Positions 1 to 9,808 of a stretch of 64,000 nucleotides of DNA are shown here, piece by piece (position 1 is the first letter of the stretch; each line of letters begins with the position of its first letter). The stretch spans positions 313,332-377,331 of the forward strand of contig NZ_JH976538.1 in NCBI RefSeq assembly GCF_000309385.1. The letters run 5' to 3'. A program made the translations under genes and the position numbers. The notes under the pieces are model-generated. The model saw only the letters and a program-made list of their open reading frames with translations, did not search any database and was not told the DNA's origin. This DNA comes from Nodosilinea nodulosa PCC 7104 (GTDB lineage Bacteria; Cyanobacteriota; Cyanobacteriia; Phormidesmidales; Phormidesmidaceae).

Positions 1-48
1 TGCGATGCCCGCCAGATCGCCATCAGCACCACCGGTCAGGCGGCGTGA
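1..48 (+). CDS. feoA: FeoA-like protein, C-terminal end only (partial)
   Basis: The window opens inside an open frame whose last 15 codons end CDARQIAI...GQAA, with the stop TGA at 46-48. The stop overlaps the GTG start of the FeoB gene (GTGA), which indicates translational coupling. FeoA is a small SH3-like protein that assists the ferrous iron permease FeoB and normally precedes it. The identification rests mainly on position and on the overlap, because too little of the protein is visible to show a domain. Confidence 0.55.
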   Translation, partial: CDARQIAISTTGQAA

Positions 49-1838
49 GACGAATTGCCGTACTGGGAATGCCCAACACGGGCAAATCGACGTTTTATAA
101 CCGCCTAACCGGCTCTAAGGCCCACATTGGCAACTGGCCAGGAATTACCGTCGATCTGATGATGGCGACGGTTAAGCTGGCGGACGAAGAGGTTGAGGTC
201 GTCGATCTGCCGGGCATTTATGACCTGCGCGGATTCTCCGAGGACGAGGCGGTGGTGCGCCGCTTTCTGGAGTAGGCTCCGCTGGACTTAGTTTTAATCA
301 TTCTCAATACCACCCAGATCGATCGACAGCTGATTTTGCCCCTCCAGGTCAAGCATTTGGGGCTGCCTGCGGTGCTGCTGCTCAACATGGCCGATGAGGC
401 CCAGCGGTTTGGGGTCAAGGTGGAGCCCGATTTGCTCTCCCAGCGCCTGGGTCTGCCGGTGCAGCCGATCAGCGCCAAGTACGGCAGTGGGTATGCAGGG
501 GCGATCGCCACCATCACCGCCGCGCTCCAGCAGAATCGCCCGCTGGTACCGGTGACGGGGCTAGACGACCACCTGCTCAGCGATACCGAGCTGGCCACCG
601 AGCTGGCGAGCGCCCTTGACGGCACCGTCCAGATGCCCCTGAGGCTGTCAGATCGCTGGACCACGCGGCTCGATCGCATTCTGCTGCATCCGGTGCTGGG
701 CATGCCGATTTTCTTTGCCGCCATGTACCTGGTGTTTCAGGCCATCTATGCCCTGGGCACCCCGCTCCAGGGGTGGTTGGGCGATGCCCTGGCCTGGTTT
801 AGAAGCATTGCCCTAGAACCCATTACCGCGCCCCTGCCCCCGTTTCTTCAGGGCTTTTTGCTCGACGGTCTGTACCAGGGCATCGGCACCGTGGCGGCGT
901 TTTTGCCCGTCATTTTCCTGTTCTTTCTGTTTATGGCGATCGTGGAGGACAGCGGCTACCTGTCGCGATCGGCCTTTTTGATGGACGGCCTGATGGAGCT
1001 CCTGGGGCTGGACGGACGCTCCTTTGTGATGGCGCTGATGGGGTTTGGCTGCAACGTCCCGGCGATTTTGGGCACGCGGGTGATGCGATCGCCCGGCCTG
1101 CGCATGCTGTCGATGCTGATCATCCCCTTTTCGCTGTGCTCGGCCCGGCTCAACGTGTTTATGTTTATGTCCACGGCGCTGTTTACCGCGAGCCAGGCGC
1201 CCAGGGTAATCTTTAGCCTGTACCTGCTCAGCTTTGGGGCGGCGCTGCTGACGGCTGCCCTGTTTAAGGGCAAGTTTCCCAGTCACGAGCCGCTGGTGCT
1301 AGAGCTGCCCCCCTACCGATTTCCGACCCTGGGCCAAATGTTCAACCGCGCCTGGTGCGAGGTCAAGCATTTTTGGTTTTGGTCGCGGCGCTTCATTATT
1401 TTTGGCGTGATTGCCATCTGGCTGCTGAACAACCTGCCCACCAACGTGCCTCCGGCCAGCGCCCAAACCCTTTCGGGGATGCTGGGGCAGGCGATGCAGC
1501 CCCTGTTTGCCCCCCTGGGCATCAACCCACAGCTGACCGTAGCGCTGTTTTTTGGCTTTATCGCCAAGGAAGTGGTGCTGGGGGGGCTGGCCGTTATCTA
1601 CGGCACCGCCCAGGAAGGCGATTTGGCTACCGCCCTCGCCCAGCAGCTCGACTGGGTGCAGGCCTACAGCTTTATGCTGTTTACGCTGCTGTACGTGCCC
1701 TGCCTGTCGACGGTGGCGGTGCTCAAGAGCGAGTCTAAAAACCTGAAGTTTGTGCTGCTGGCGGTGGGCTGGTCCCTCGGCCTGGCCTGGCTGGCCAGCT
1801 TGGTTTTCTACCAGGGGGCGCGGCTGCTGGGCTTTTAA
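45..1838 (+). pseudogene. feoB: FeoB ferrous iron transporter interrupted by an in-frame TAG
   Basis: FeoB imports Fe(II) across the inner membrane through a polytopic Gate-containing domain coupled to an N-terminal G-protein domain. G motifs are visible: G1 GMPNTGKST (residues 8-16), G3 DLPG (54-57) and G4 NMAD (from residue 114). The membrane part has the conserved GCNVPA segment and a second Gate region with KEVVLGGLAVIYG and PCLSTVAVLKSE. Codon 77 (273-275) is TAG. The same frame continues without a shift on both sides, and the residues after it (APLDLVLIIL) are the expected FeoB continuation. A single substitution from CAG or GAG would explain it. Without the stop the protein would have about 597 residues, short for the family. 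The GTG at 45 is chosen because it overlaps the feoA stop. A downstream TTG at 336 could only start a protein that lacks G1-G3. Confidence 0.85.
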
Positions 1839-1903
1839 CGCCTGCGGCTGTGGTTGACGGCACCCCGCGCCGACCAATCCAGATCAATTCAAATCAATCC
1901 AGA

Positions 1904-3910
1904 TTAATACTGCACCGCTGACGGCAGCGGATTTTGCGGCGGGTCAACGGCCTGCTCCAGCGATCGCCGCTCCCAGTTGCCCTCGCCATCGAACAGCAGC
2001 AGCCAGTCGTGGAACTGGCTCAGGCTGGTGCGGTGACCGACGCTGATCAGGGTCGTGCCCTGGTCGCGCAGGCGCTGGTAGAGGCGGGCTTCGTTGTCGG
2101 CATCCAGAGCGCTGGTGGCTTCATCTAAAATGGCGTAGCGCGGCTGGGTGAGCAGCAGGCGGGCAAAGGCGAGGCGCTGCTGTTCGCCCAGCGACAGCAC
2201 ATCGACCCAGTCCAGATCGGCCTCCCAGCCGCCCACCCGCTCGGGCAGGTCGGCCAGGTTGACCTGCTCCAGGGCCTCCAGCAGATCGCGGTCGGCCACC
2301 TCGCCGCAGCGGTAGGGGTAGAAGACCTGGTGACGCAGGTTGCCCAAGGGCATGTAGGGCCGCTGGGGCAGAAACATGATCTGATCGGTAGTGGGGGCGA
2401 CAATGGTGCCCTCGCCCTCGTGCCACAGCCCGGCGATCGCCCGCAGCAGCGAGCTTTTGCCGCAGCCGCTCGGCCCCATCACCAGCAGCCCCTGCCCCTG
2501 GGCCACCTCCACCGAAAGGTCTCGAATCAGCGTTTTGGGCCTGCCAGGAACCGTCAGGGTCAGGTCTTTGAGGGCGATCGCCGTGCCCAGCTGGCGTTCG
2601 ATGGGGCCATGGCCTTCCTGGCGCTCAGGGGGAGTTGCCATCGCGGTCTTGAAGCTATCTAGGCGATCGACCCCGGCCGCAAAGGCGCTCAGCGATTCAA
2701 ACTGATCGACAACAATCGACAGCGCCGTCAGCACCTGGGAAAAGGCAAAGCTGGCCTGGGAAATGCCGCCAAAATCCAGCTCGCCCGCAAAATAGCGGGG
2801 GGCCACCACCAGGGCGGGCACAATCACCACAAAGTAGCCGTAGCCGGTGGTAAAAAAGCCCAGATTTCGCTGCCAGCCAATCAGCAGGTTGAAGTTGCCC
2901 AGCGCGTGCCCCAGCCGGGTTTGCACGGTGGTCGATTCCTCCGCTTCGCCTTGGTAAAAGGCGATCGACTCGGCGTTGTCGCGCACGTGCACCAGGCCGT
3001 AGCGAAAGTTGGCCTCCTGACGCAGCTGGTTAAAGTTGAGGCGAATTAATCGGCGGCCCAGCAGCACCGTGCCCACCGTGCCCAGGGTGGCGTAGGCCAG
3101 CAGCACCCCCACCAGCAGGTGGGAAATCGACCAGAGAATGCCGGTAAACGCGATCAGCGAAATCACCGAATCCAGCACCATCAGCAGAAACGATAGCGAG
3201 GTGCGGGTAAAGGAGCGCACGTCTTCGCTGATCCGCTGGTCGGGGTTGTCGATCGCAGGGTTGCGATCGATCGCGTAGTAGGCCCGGTTGCTGAAGTAGC
3301 GATCGAGGAACTGGTGGGTAAGCCAGCGCCGCCAGTGCAGGCCCAGCTTGTCCTGGGCGTAGCTGTAGAACACCACAATTGGCGTACCTACCACAAACAC
3401 CCCGGCGTAGATAAACAAAAACCGCCAAAAGGTAGGCGCGTCTTTGTCCGCCAGGGCGGTCTGAAAGAAGCGGCCCACGTAGCTGATAATCACGTTCAGG
3501 CCGTTGACCGAGAGCGACAGCAGCAGCAGCACCGTCAGCAAAGCCCAGGGAATGAGCCGCCCCCGCAGGCGGTTGCTCAGGGCCACAAACACCCCCGCTG
3601 GGATCACCAGCCCCAGTCCCAGAACCCCGGCAAAGGGCAATCCCATGCGCTGTATGATTGTCCATAGCCCCGGAGCCATGGCATCCAGCCGAGTCGGCAG
3701 CCAGTGGTGAGCCGCCATGCTGGCCAGCACCACCCCCAGCCCCAGCAGCGCCGTGAGAAAAATCATCAGCAGGAGCAGTAGCCCCAAAAAGATGCCGGTG
3801 CTGCCGCGACTGTGGGGAAACCAGTAGGGCTGGGCCAGACTGACAAATTTTTGCCAGAGGCGACGATCCAGGCGCTGGGCTACAGGCTGGGCCAAGGGAA
3901 ATGCATCCAT
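1904..3910 (-). CDS. SbmA/BacA-like ABC transporter, fused permease and ATPase
   Basis: This 668-residue protein has an N-terminal membrane domain with about six hydrophobic segments, followed by a nucleotide-binding domain. The Walker A motif GPSGCGKSS lies near residue 480. The signature LSLGEQQRLAFARLL, Walker B with the following ILDEATSALD, and the switch histidine in SVGHRTSL follow in order. The architecture matches the ABC_membrane_2 group (YddA, SbmA/BacA and peroxisomal ALD relatives), which works as a homodimer. The substrate cannot be read from sequence; peptide, cofactor or fatty-acyl transport are all known in relatives. The gene converges on feoB with only 65 bp between the stops. 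The ATG at 3910 gives a normal N-terminus. Confidence 0.85.
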   Translation of the reverse strand: MDAFPLAQPVAQRLDRRLWQKFVSLAQPYWFPHSRGSTGIFLGLLLLLMIFLTALLGLGVVLASMAAHHWLPTRLDAMAPGLWTIIQRMGLPFAGVLGLGLVIPAGVFVALSNRLRGRLIPWALLTVLLLLSLSVNGLNVIISYVGRFFQTALADKDAPTFWRFLFIYAGVFVVGTPIVVFYSYAQDKLGLHWRRWLTHQFLDRYFSNRAYYAIDRNPAIDNPDQRISEDVRSFTRTSLSFLLMVLDSVISLIAFTGILWSISHLLVGVLLAYATLGTVGTVLLGRRLIRLNFNQLRQEANFRYGLVHVRDNAESIAFYQGEAEESTTVQTRLGHALGNFNLLIGWQRNLGFFTTGYGYFVVIVPALVVAPRYFAGELDFGGISQASFAFSQVLTALSIVVDQFESLSAFAAGVDRLDSFKTAMATPPERQEGHGPIERQLGTAIALKDLTLTVPGRPKTLIRDLSVEVAQGQGLLVMGPSGCGKSSLLRAIAGLWHEGEGTIVAPTTDQIMFLPQRPYMPLGNLRHQVFYPYRCGEVADRDLLEALEQVNLADLPERVGGWEADLDWVDVLSLGEQQRLAFARLLLTQPRYAILDEATSALDADNEARLYQRLRDQGTTLISVGHRTSLSQFHDWLLLFDGEGNWERRSLEQAVDPPQNPLPSAVQY

Positions 3911-4084
3911 AGCTTTTAATAAAGGGTCAACTGATGGATATAGCGCACCGATCCGGCAGATCCATGGCAGTGGGATGACTTTTTTGTGATCACTTTTTTA
4001 TGATGGCGTCTGGGGGCGATTTGCGGACACCATGTTTCTATTCAAGCGTTTGAACGCTTATGGAGACATGTCTGAACCCTGGTC

Positions 4085-4260
4085 GACTGACAAGACCCTT
4101 GAAATCCTTATGCTGCCGTAGGTTGGGTGAAGCGCCAGCGTAGCCCAACAAAACCGTTACTGTTTGTTGTTGGGGTTTCCCCGCTGGAGACGCTACGCGA
4201 ACGCTTCGCTCAACACCAACCTATATCCGAACTACATCAGAACTTTTGTCAGTCAATCAG
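4085..4260. repeat. MITE-like palindromic element, copy 1
   Basis: The element starts GACTGACAAGACCCTTG and ends CTTTTGTCAGTCAATCAG, so its ends are inverted copies of a TGACTGACAAAA-type sequence. Internal arms GTAGGTTGG and CCAACCTA are also inverted. It is closely similar to the element at 16835-16973, with extra bases in the centre. It has no coding capacity and lies in the gap of about 750 bp between the ABC transporter and the lipoprotein gene. Confidence 0.75.
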
Positions 4261-4466
4261 AAAAGTACCAATCGGACGAAGTGAGCCAGCACTTCTACAT
4301 CTCAGCACAAACTTAGCCCAGCAAAGCCTCCTGCCATGCAGTCGAGCCAGAGCAGGCCAATGCTCGATGACTGAAACATACCTGCCATTCTGCTTCCCAA
4401 GATCTCTAGTGCTCGAAGGCTGAGAGGGCGTTTAAAGAGTGATCTGCTATAGCTTTAGCCCCCTGC

Positions 4467-4540
4467 TGATCCCCCCTACCCCCCCTTAAAAAGGAGGGTA
4501 AAAGTCCCTCTCTTTAAAGGGGATCGAGGGGGATCTCCAC
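4467..4540. repeat. REP-like GC-rich imperfect palindrome
   Basis: Arms rich in CCCCC and GGGGG (GATCCCCCCTACCCCCC near the left, GGGGATCGAGGGGGATC at the right) can fold back on each other around AAAAAGGAGG and CTCTTTAAAGG segments. This is the common dispersed type of intergenic palindrome in cyanobacterial genomes. I see no gene in the remainder of 3911-4661. Confidence 0.6.
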
Positions 4541-4661
4541 TCTTGCCACAAAAAATAGAACTTTACCTCACTTCAGGCAAAATTCCACAGGTTTGACATT
4601 AAATTGACATAGCTGTTTCCTATGCTTCTAGCCACAACGAGTTCACTCTAGGAGAAGCTGC

Positions 4662-5207
4662 ATGAACCCTAAGTTTCTGGCTGCGATCGCAACCGGTTCA
4701 ATGCTTTTAATGATCGGATGTAGTGCTCCTGCCAACCTTCAAGGAAAAGCTGCGTCAGCCCACAACAAAATGGCGAGTCAACCCGGCTCAGCGACCCATG
4801 ACACCGCAAAATCCATGGCCAAACCTCTCGCCGCTGAAAAGCCTGAAACCGTCAATACCATTGACGTTCAACTTTCAAATAGCAAACTCATGCTAGACCA
4901 CGACAGGGTCGATGCTGGCCTGATCAGCCTGGATATTCGCAACAGCAGTGGCGGGCCGCTAGACGTGGTTCTACTAAAAACCGATCTGCCGACCAACCAA
5001 ATTCCGATCAAAGAGGGAAAGGTAGATACAGCTAATGCAGCGGTCAAACAGGTGGGCCAGCTAATAAACAGTCCTATGCCAGCAAACGGCAACGAAGCGA
5101 TCATTCACACGTTAGAGCCAGGCAATTACGTTTTAATGGCCTATCAACCTGGAAAAGCCGATAGGGCTATGACTCACACAATTATCGTTCAGGCCGCTGG
5201 CATTTAA
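4662..5207 (+). CDS. Lipoprotein with a cupredoxin-like domain lacking copper ligands
   Basis: This 181-residue protein starts with a lipoprotein signal peptide. The lipobox MIGC places the modified cysteine at about residue 20. A low-complexity linker rich in Ala, Ser and Lys runs to about residue 65. The rest has the rhythm of a small cupredoxin: a central DVVLLKTDLP strand, a TDL-type turn, then LEPGNYVLMAYQPG near the C-terminus. In copper-binding relatives the central strand has His and the YVL segment is followed by Cys and His. Here those places hold Asp and Ala. I infer an envelope lipoprotein with a degenerate, non-metal fold. The start is preceded by AGGAGAAGCTGC, a good ribosome-binding site. 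The function is unknown. Confidence 0.6.
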   Translation: MNPKFLAAIATGSMLLMIGCSAPANLQGKAASAHNKMASQPGSATHDTAKSMAKPLAAEKPETVNTIDVQLSNSKLMLDHDRVDAGLISLDIRNSSGGPLDVVLLKTDLPTNQIPIKEGKVDTANAAVKQVGQLINSPMPANGNEAIIHTLEPGNYVLMAYQPGKADRAMTHTIIVQAAGI

Positions 5208-5693
5208 TTCCCTCCAGCCTGGTCGACTGACACAACTTTGAAAAGTTTGAAAAGCAGTTATATCCCGCAGGTTGAGTGGCGCAGCAGCAGAATCCAGACG
5301 CCCCCAAGATAGTCGGCGTTTGTTGACAACGCCGAGAGCACCAGCTTCGAGATATTGTCAATATCCTGCGATCGCTCTCCCACGGGCAGGTGAGATGGGC
5401 TATCTAGTTACAATCGTCAGGCAGTGAAAGGCTTCCAACGAAGTCACTACTGCCTCCAAATGGCATCATTTGCCATCAGAACCGGAGCGCTCTGATCAAC
5501 AACTCATCTATCTGGGTACAGATCGCAACTCAGTGCTGTCGCCAAGACTACAATCTTAGCGGCAGCATTTTCTGTGTTTGGCTGTTTGGGGTAGAGTGAG
5601 TGCAGACTGAGGCGTTAATCATTCAGCAGCCTGTTAGTCTGTGGGCTAATTAGCCATGCTCTTTGGTAACAGTTTGAGATTTTAGGAATACCC
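5208..5693. other. Intergenic, with a degenerate MITE left end
   Basis: The stretch from about 5219 to 5292 repeats the left part of the element at 4085 in worn form (CTGGTCGACTGACA, then CAGGTTGAGTGGCGC). No matching right end is visible. I see no gene in the rest. The final 60 bases probably hold the promoter of the permease gene, but I could not fix its elements. Confidence 0.45.
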
Positions 5694-6056
5694 ATGAACA
5701 CCATACTGCTCTACATAGCACTCGGTCTTTTGGCAGGATTTATCAGTGGTTTAATTGGCATTGGTGGTGGAGTCATTATTGTGCCCACGCTGGTCTTTTT
5801 GTTTGGATTGTCTCAGCATGAAGCCCAGGGAACTACGCTGGCCCTCCTGGTTCCCCCCATTGGGCTATTGGGCACTTGGGCCTATTATAAAGAAGGCTAT
5901 GTAGACGTAAAGATTGCGGCCTTTATTTGCCTGGGGTTTTTATTTGGTAGTCTGGGCGGTGCAAAACTTGCGGCCCATATGTCAAGCATAGTTTTGGAAA
6001 GAATATTTGGTGGGGCCATGCTGATGATTGCGCTAAAGATGATGTGGGGGCGGTAG
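5694..6056 (+). CDS. Half-size TauE/SafE-type permease
   Basis: This 120-residue protein is almost entirely hydrophobic with about four membrane segments. It carries the GLIGIGGGVIIVPTL motif typical of the first half of TauE/SafE (DUF81) permeases, then a second glycine-rich helix GFLFGSLGGAKLA. Full-length family members have two such halves, about 250 residues. Single-half proteins occur in cyanobacteria and presumably dimerise. Relatives export sulfite, sulfoacetate or other organosulfur anions; the substrate here is unknown. The gene stands alone, with several hundred bases of noncoding sequence on each side. Confidence 0.8.
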   Translation: MNTILLYIALGLLAGFISGLIGIGGGVIIVPTLVFLFGLSQHEAQGTTLALLVPPIGLLGTWAYYKEGYVDVKIAAFICLGFLFGSLGGAKLAAHMSSIVLERIFGGAMLMIALKMMWGR

Positions 6057-6469
6057 GGGGTAAAATTCAGCGCTGTTGACTGGGGGTATTTGGCCAAGCT
6101 TGATTTCATGGCTTCACTCCTTCAGACCCTCAATTTTTTTGACTCTAGGCCATCAGCAACTCTATTGCGGTGGCCGCAAGAACAAGTTTGGATGTGGCTG
6201 CCTTAAATAAAATTTGTCGATGTCAGCCAGGCTCTAGAAAACTTGCAGCGCAATCTGCGGTTCTCATCGGCGTTCACGGAGATCCTATTCGCAATCTGCC
6301 GCATCTCTCGGATGCCGCCAAGTCATGTTCTTAAATATTTTGGGCTTCAGTCACGCGAATGGGTTCCCCTTTGACCTGTCCTTGAATTCTCCACTGAGTC
6401 TGGCTGAATGAGTTCCCTGGTGTCAGATATAGGTCATGGTGTTGTCGCCTTCAGGTCTTTATCGTTGCC
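6057..6469. other. Intergenic, nothing recognised
   Basis: About 410 bases without an open frame of note, and without repeats or RNA structure that I can recognise. The promoter of the trypsin-caspase pair should lie in its right part. Confidence 0.4.
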
Positions 6470-7447
6470 ATGAAACCTTCTAGTTCTCCACTCCAGGCCC
6501 GGGTGGCCCTGGCAGGCTCCGGGGTGGCTCTGCTCGCCCTGGGCACAATGGCTAATCTGTCGGCTCAGGCCCAGTCCATCGTCGCCCAATCCCTAAGTCA
6601 GGTGCAGCAAACCGCCGCTGCAAAAGTCGTTGCCTTTGGCCTGACCCCCAATCCCCGGCCCATTGTCCCCGAGGGGCTAAGCCAGTCGCGCAATCCTGCT
6701 GAGGGCAGTCGGGGCACCATTGGCCTCAGCGACGATCGGGTAGCCATGACGAGTACCAGCTATCCCTGGTCTGCCATTGGCCGCTTGCAAAGCCCCGAGG
6801 GCGACAGCACCATCTCCATCTGCACCGGTAGCCTGGTGGCGCCAGACGTGGTGTTGACCAATGCCCACTGTGTAATCGATGCCGAAACTCATCGGGTCAA
6901 AGCCGATATAACTTTCGAACCCAACCTGATCAACGGTCGCGTCAGCGATGATGCCGACGTAGCTGCGGTGGTCGACGTGCTCTACGGCACCGATTTCAGC
7001 AATAGCGATGCCGCTCTTCAGCCCAACGACTGGGCCTTCGTCAGGCTCGATCGCCCCTTGGGCAACAAGTACGGCACCCTGGCCTGGACTCAATTGCCGG
7101 TGGCAGAGCTGCTGGACAATTATCAGGGGCAGATCATTTTGGCGGGCTACTCCGGCGACTTTCCTGAAAATGCTCCGGCCGAAACGGCGGGGGTCCACGA
7201 CGGTTGCAGTATTCTCGGCGAAGCCCAGGGCAACTTGATTCACGACTGCGACACCTATGGCGGCTCCTCGGGTGGGCCAATGCTGGCGGTTATTAACGGG
7301 GAGTTTCGCATTGTCGCCCTCAATGTAGCCGAGCGGTTTGAAGAGGGCACTGTGGTCAGCACCGGGGCTACCGTGCGCGCTGGTATCGTCAACTATGGGG
7401 TCAAAATTGACCCGATTGTTAGCTTTATTCGACAGTCCTCAAACTGA
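6470..7447 (+). CDS. Secreted trypsin-like serine protease (family S1)
   Basis: This 325-residue protein has a Sec signal peptide (hydrophobic core about residues 11-30, likely cleaved near AQA at 32-36) and a chymotrypsin-fold domain. The catalytic triad is visible: His133 in TNAHC, Asp187 in NDWAFVRLD, and Ser267 in GGSSGGPML. Cysteines at 118, 134, 246 and 260 could form disulfides in the periplasm. The Tat-caspase gene starts 36 bp after the stop on the same strand, so the two are probably one transcript. This suggests that one protease acts on, or is activated by, the other. The ATG at 6470 is chosen because it gives the signal peptide. The substrate is unknown. Confidence 0.85.
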   Translation: MKPSSSPLQARVALAGSGVALLALGTMANLSAQAQSIVAQSLSQVQQTAAAKVVAFGLTPNPRPIVPEGLSQSRNPAEGSRGTIGLSDDRVAMTSTSYPWSAIGRLQSPEGDSTISICTGSLVAPDVVLTNAHCVIDAETHRVKADITFEPNLINGRVSDDADVAAVVDVLYGTDFSNSDAALQPNDWAFVRLDRPLGNKYGTLAWTQLPVAELLDNYQGQIILAGYSGDFPENAPAETAGVHDGCSILGEAQGNLIHDCDTYGGSSGGPMLAVINGEFRIVALNVAERFEEGTVVSTGATVRAGIVNYGVKIDPIVSFIRQSSN

Positions 7448-7483
7448 GATTTGATGGAGTAGGAGCCGCTCACTGTACCCACT

Positions 7484-9808
7484 ATGAAACGTCGCCATTT
7501 CTTGCAGCTTTCTGCCTCGGCCCTGTCTGCCATAGGTCTCAGTCAGACTAACTTTTTGCGGCAGGCAAACCGCTACGGCAAGGCCCTGGCCCAGGGTACG
7601 CCTCGCAAGCTAGCGCTGCTGGTCGGCATCAACCAGTATCCTGACGACTATGTCGCTGACCTGTCTGGGTGCCTCAACGACATCGAGATGCAGTACCAGC
7701 TACTGGTCAATCGCTTTGGGTTTGACCCCAAAGATGTGCTCAGGGTGACGGATGACTCAGACCTGATACCGACTCGCGCCAACATTTTGCAGGCCTTTGA
7801 GGAGCACTTGATTCGGCAGGCCAAACCCGGCGATGTCGTGGTGTTTCACTATTCGGGGCACGGGTCTTTGGTCACAGACCCCAACCCCATTCGGGTGGCG
7901 CAGTGCGGTCAAGACTATGAGGCTGGGCTCAACGGTACCCTTGTGCCCCGAGATATTGAACTTGGTACTGACAAGGCTTCTAATATTATCGTCCCAGACA
8001 TTATGGGGCGCAGCCTGTATTTGCTGACGGAGCGCATCAACACCGACAATATTACGCTTGTGCTCGACAGCTGTTTCTCGGGGGCGGGCACTCGCGGGAA
8101 TGCCCGAGTGCGCTCGGCCACCAGCTCGCGGCAGTCAGGTAGAGGCGGCATTAGCCTGGTGCCCAGCGCTGAGGAACTGGAAAATCAGCGGCGCTGGATG
8201 CAGGAGCTGAAGCTAGATGAGGCAGAGTTTCAGCGGCGGCGATCGCAGGGTATTGCCAAAGGGGTGGCCCTGGGCTCTGCCAGCTGCGATCAAAAGGCCT
8301 ACGAGCTGCCCTATGACGACAATCAAGTGGCCGGAACCTTTACCTACCTCTTGACTAGCTATCTGTGGCAGCTTCCGGCAGCAGCAGCAGCCAGCAGCGT
8401 CAAGATCGATCTAATTCGCAGTACGCGGGCGGCGGTGGCGCGAAACCGCCGCGAAGAACAGGTGCCCATTTTTGAAGAGGCTGCCAACACCCATAACCTG
8501 GCCCAGCCGTTTTACTTCCTAGACGCAATGACGCCCTTTGCCGACGCCGTAGTGAACCGCGTAACGGGCGACCAGGTAGAGCTTTGGCTGGGGGGAGTTG
8601 CTTACCAAAACCTAGAAACCGTCCGACCGGGCACGGTTTATACCCTGGTGGCCCCCCATACGGGGCCAGGCGAAATTGTGGTCGAACGGCGCAGCGGGCT
8701 GTTGGCCTATGGCAAAGTTTCTAGCCCGTCAGCCACGGCGATCGCACCGGGAATGCTGCTGAGGGAAAAACTGCTCGCCATTCCCACCCCGACTCTGCGC
8801 ATTGGGGTAGACCCGACCCTGGCGGCGGAGCAGGCCACGGCGGAAACCGCCCTGGAAACCGTGCTGCAACCTGCGGGGGGCGGCCAGACGCAGCGCCTGA
8901 TCACCATACTGCCGGTGGATCAGCAGTCAAACCTGGAGTTTGTGCTGGCCCGCACCACCGAGGAGATTCTTAGCCAGCTGCGATCGCCTGCGCCGATGGT
9001 GGCGCTGCCGCCCCTCGGGGCGATCGCCCTCTTTTCAGACGATCTGACCAGTTTTTTGCCCAACACGGCTGGGCCAGTCAATGAGTCGGGGGCAGCGGCG
9101 GTCAACCGTTTGGAGCAGCAGCTGAGACGCCTGCTCGTGATTCGCACCCTGCAAAGCCTGACCGGGATAGCGTCTGACCTGCGGGTCAGCGGCGAAATTT
9201 TTACCACTAGCGGGCGGGGGCCAGTGGCGGCTCTAGTCAGCCGGGGCAGCCAAATGGAGCGATCGCAGCCCCAGGCGGCCACTAGCTACGCCTACCAGGC
9301 AGATGAGGTGTTTCAGATCACCATTCAAAATGCCGAGCCCAATGGAGTCTACCTCAGTGCGCTGGCCATTGACAGCGCCGGAAAAATCATTGTGCTGCAC
9401 CCGGCCCGGTTTGACTCCCCCGATGAGGCGGCGCTAGTAGCAGGCAAAGGCAGCCTCACCGTGCCCCGCCCAGAGGACCACATTCGGCTGCGGTTTGCCG
9501 ATGTCGGTCTGCTTGAGATCATTACCATCGTGAGCCAGAGCCCCCTGCGGAGGTTGCTGCAAGCCCTAAAGGCGATCGCCGAAGACCCTAGCCGAGGTGT
9601 GCGGGGGCCAGTGGGGTTTGATGAGGGCAATCCGCTGGAGCTGATTAGTCACCTGCTGGGCGATATCGATAGCCTGTCGCGGAGCCGTGGTGCGACAGGC
9701 GAGGCGGTTGGGGTTAGCCAGAGCGATGCAGCGGTGGATGCGGGCGCGATCGCGGCCTTCTCAACCATTGTTGAAATTGTCCCCAACCCCAGCGCTGGTG
9801 CGGGCTAG
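7484..9808 (+). CDS. Tat-exported caspase-like protein (peptidase family C14)
   Basis: This 774-residue protein begins with a twin-arginine signal (KRRHFLQL, then a hydrophobic Ala/Leu stretch), so it is exported folded. The caspase-like p20 domain follows at about 42-340. The catalytic dyad is His126 in HYSGHGS and Cys197 in LDSCFSG. The C-terminal 400 residues contain segments of the DUF4384 type found behind many cyanobacterial caspase domains (DEVFQITIQNAEPNGVYLSAL, then LHPARFDSPDE). It is a paralogue of the protein at 30912. Both keep the dyad, unlike the many inactive cyanobacterial orthocaspase relatives. The trypsin-like gene directly upstream is probably co-transcribed. Confidence 0.88.
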   Translation: MKRRHFLQLSASALSAIGLSQTNFLRQANRYGKALAQGTPRKLALLVGINQYPDDYVADLSGCLNDIEMQYQLLVNRFGFDPKDVLRVTDDSDLIPTRANILQAFEEHLIRQAKPGDVVVFHYSGHGSLVTDPNPIRVAQCGQDYEAGLNGTLVPRDIELGTDKASNIIVPDIMGRSLYLLTERINTDNITLVLDSCFSGAGTRGNARVRSATSSRQSGRGGISLVPSAEELENQRRWMQELKLDEAEFQRRRSQGIAKGVALGSASCDQKAYELPYDDNQVAGTFTYLLTSYLWQLPAAAAASSVKIDLIRSTRAAVARNRREEQVPIFEEAANTHNLAQPFYFLDAMTPFADAVVNRVTGDQVELWLGGVAYQNLETVRPGTVYTLVAPHTGPGEIVVERRSGLLAYGKVSSPSATAIAPGMLLREKLLAIPTPTLRIGVDPTLAAEQATAETALETVLQPAGGGQTQRLITILPVDQQSNLEFVLARTTEEILSQLRSPAPMVALPPLGAIALFSDDLTSFLPNTAGPVNESGAAAVNRLEQQLRRLLVIRTLQSLTGIASDLRVSGEIFTTSGRGPVAALVSRGSQMERSQPQAATSYAYQADEVFQITIQNAEPNGVYLSALAIDSAGKIIVLHPARFDSPDEAALVAGKGSLTVPRPEDHIRLRFADVGLLEIITIVSQSPLRRLLQALKAIAEDPSRGVRGPVGFDEGNPLELISHLLGDIDSLSRSRGATGEAVGVSQSDAAVDAGAIAAFSTIVEIVPNPSAGAG

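Noticed and set aside
813-1286. Long minus-strand frames opposite feoB and similar shadows in other GC-rich genes
   Set aside because: They are antisense to genes with clear domains, and their Arg/Gln/His-rich content is typical of shadow frames.
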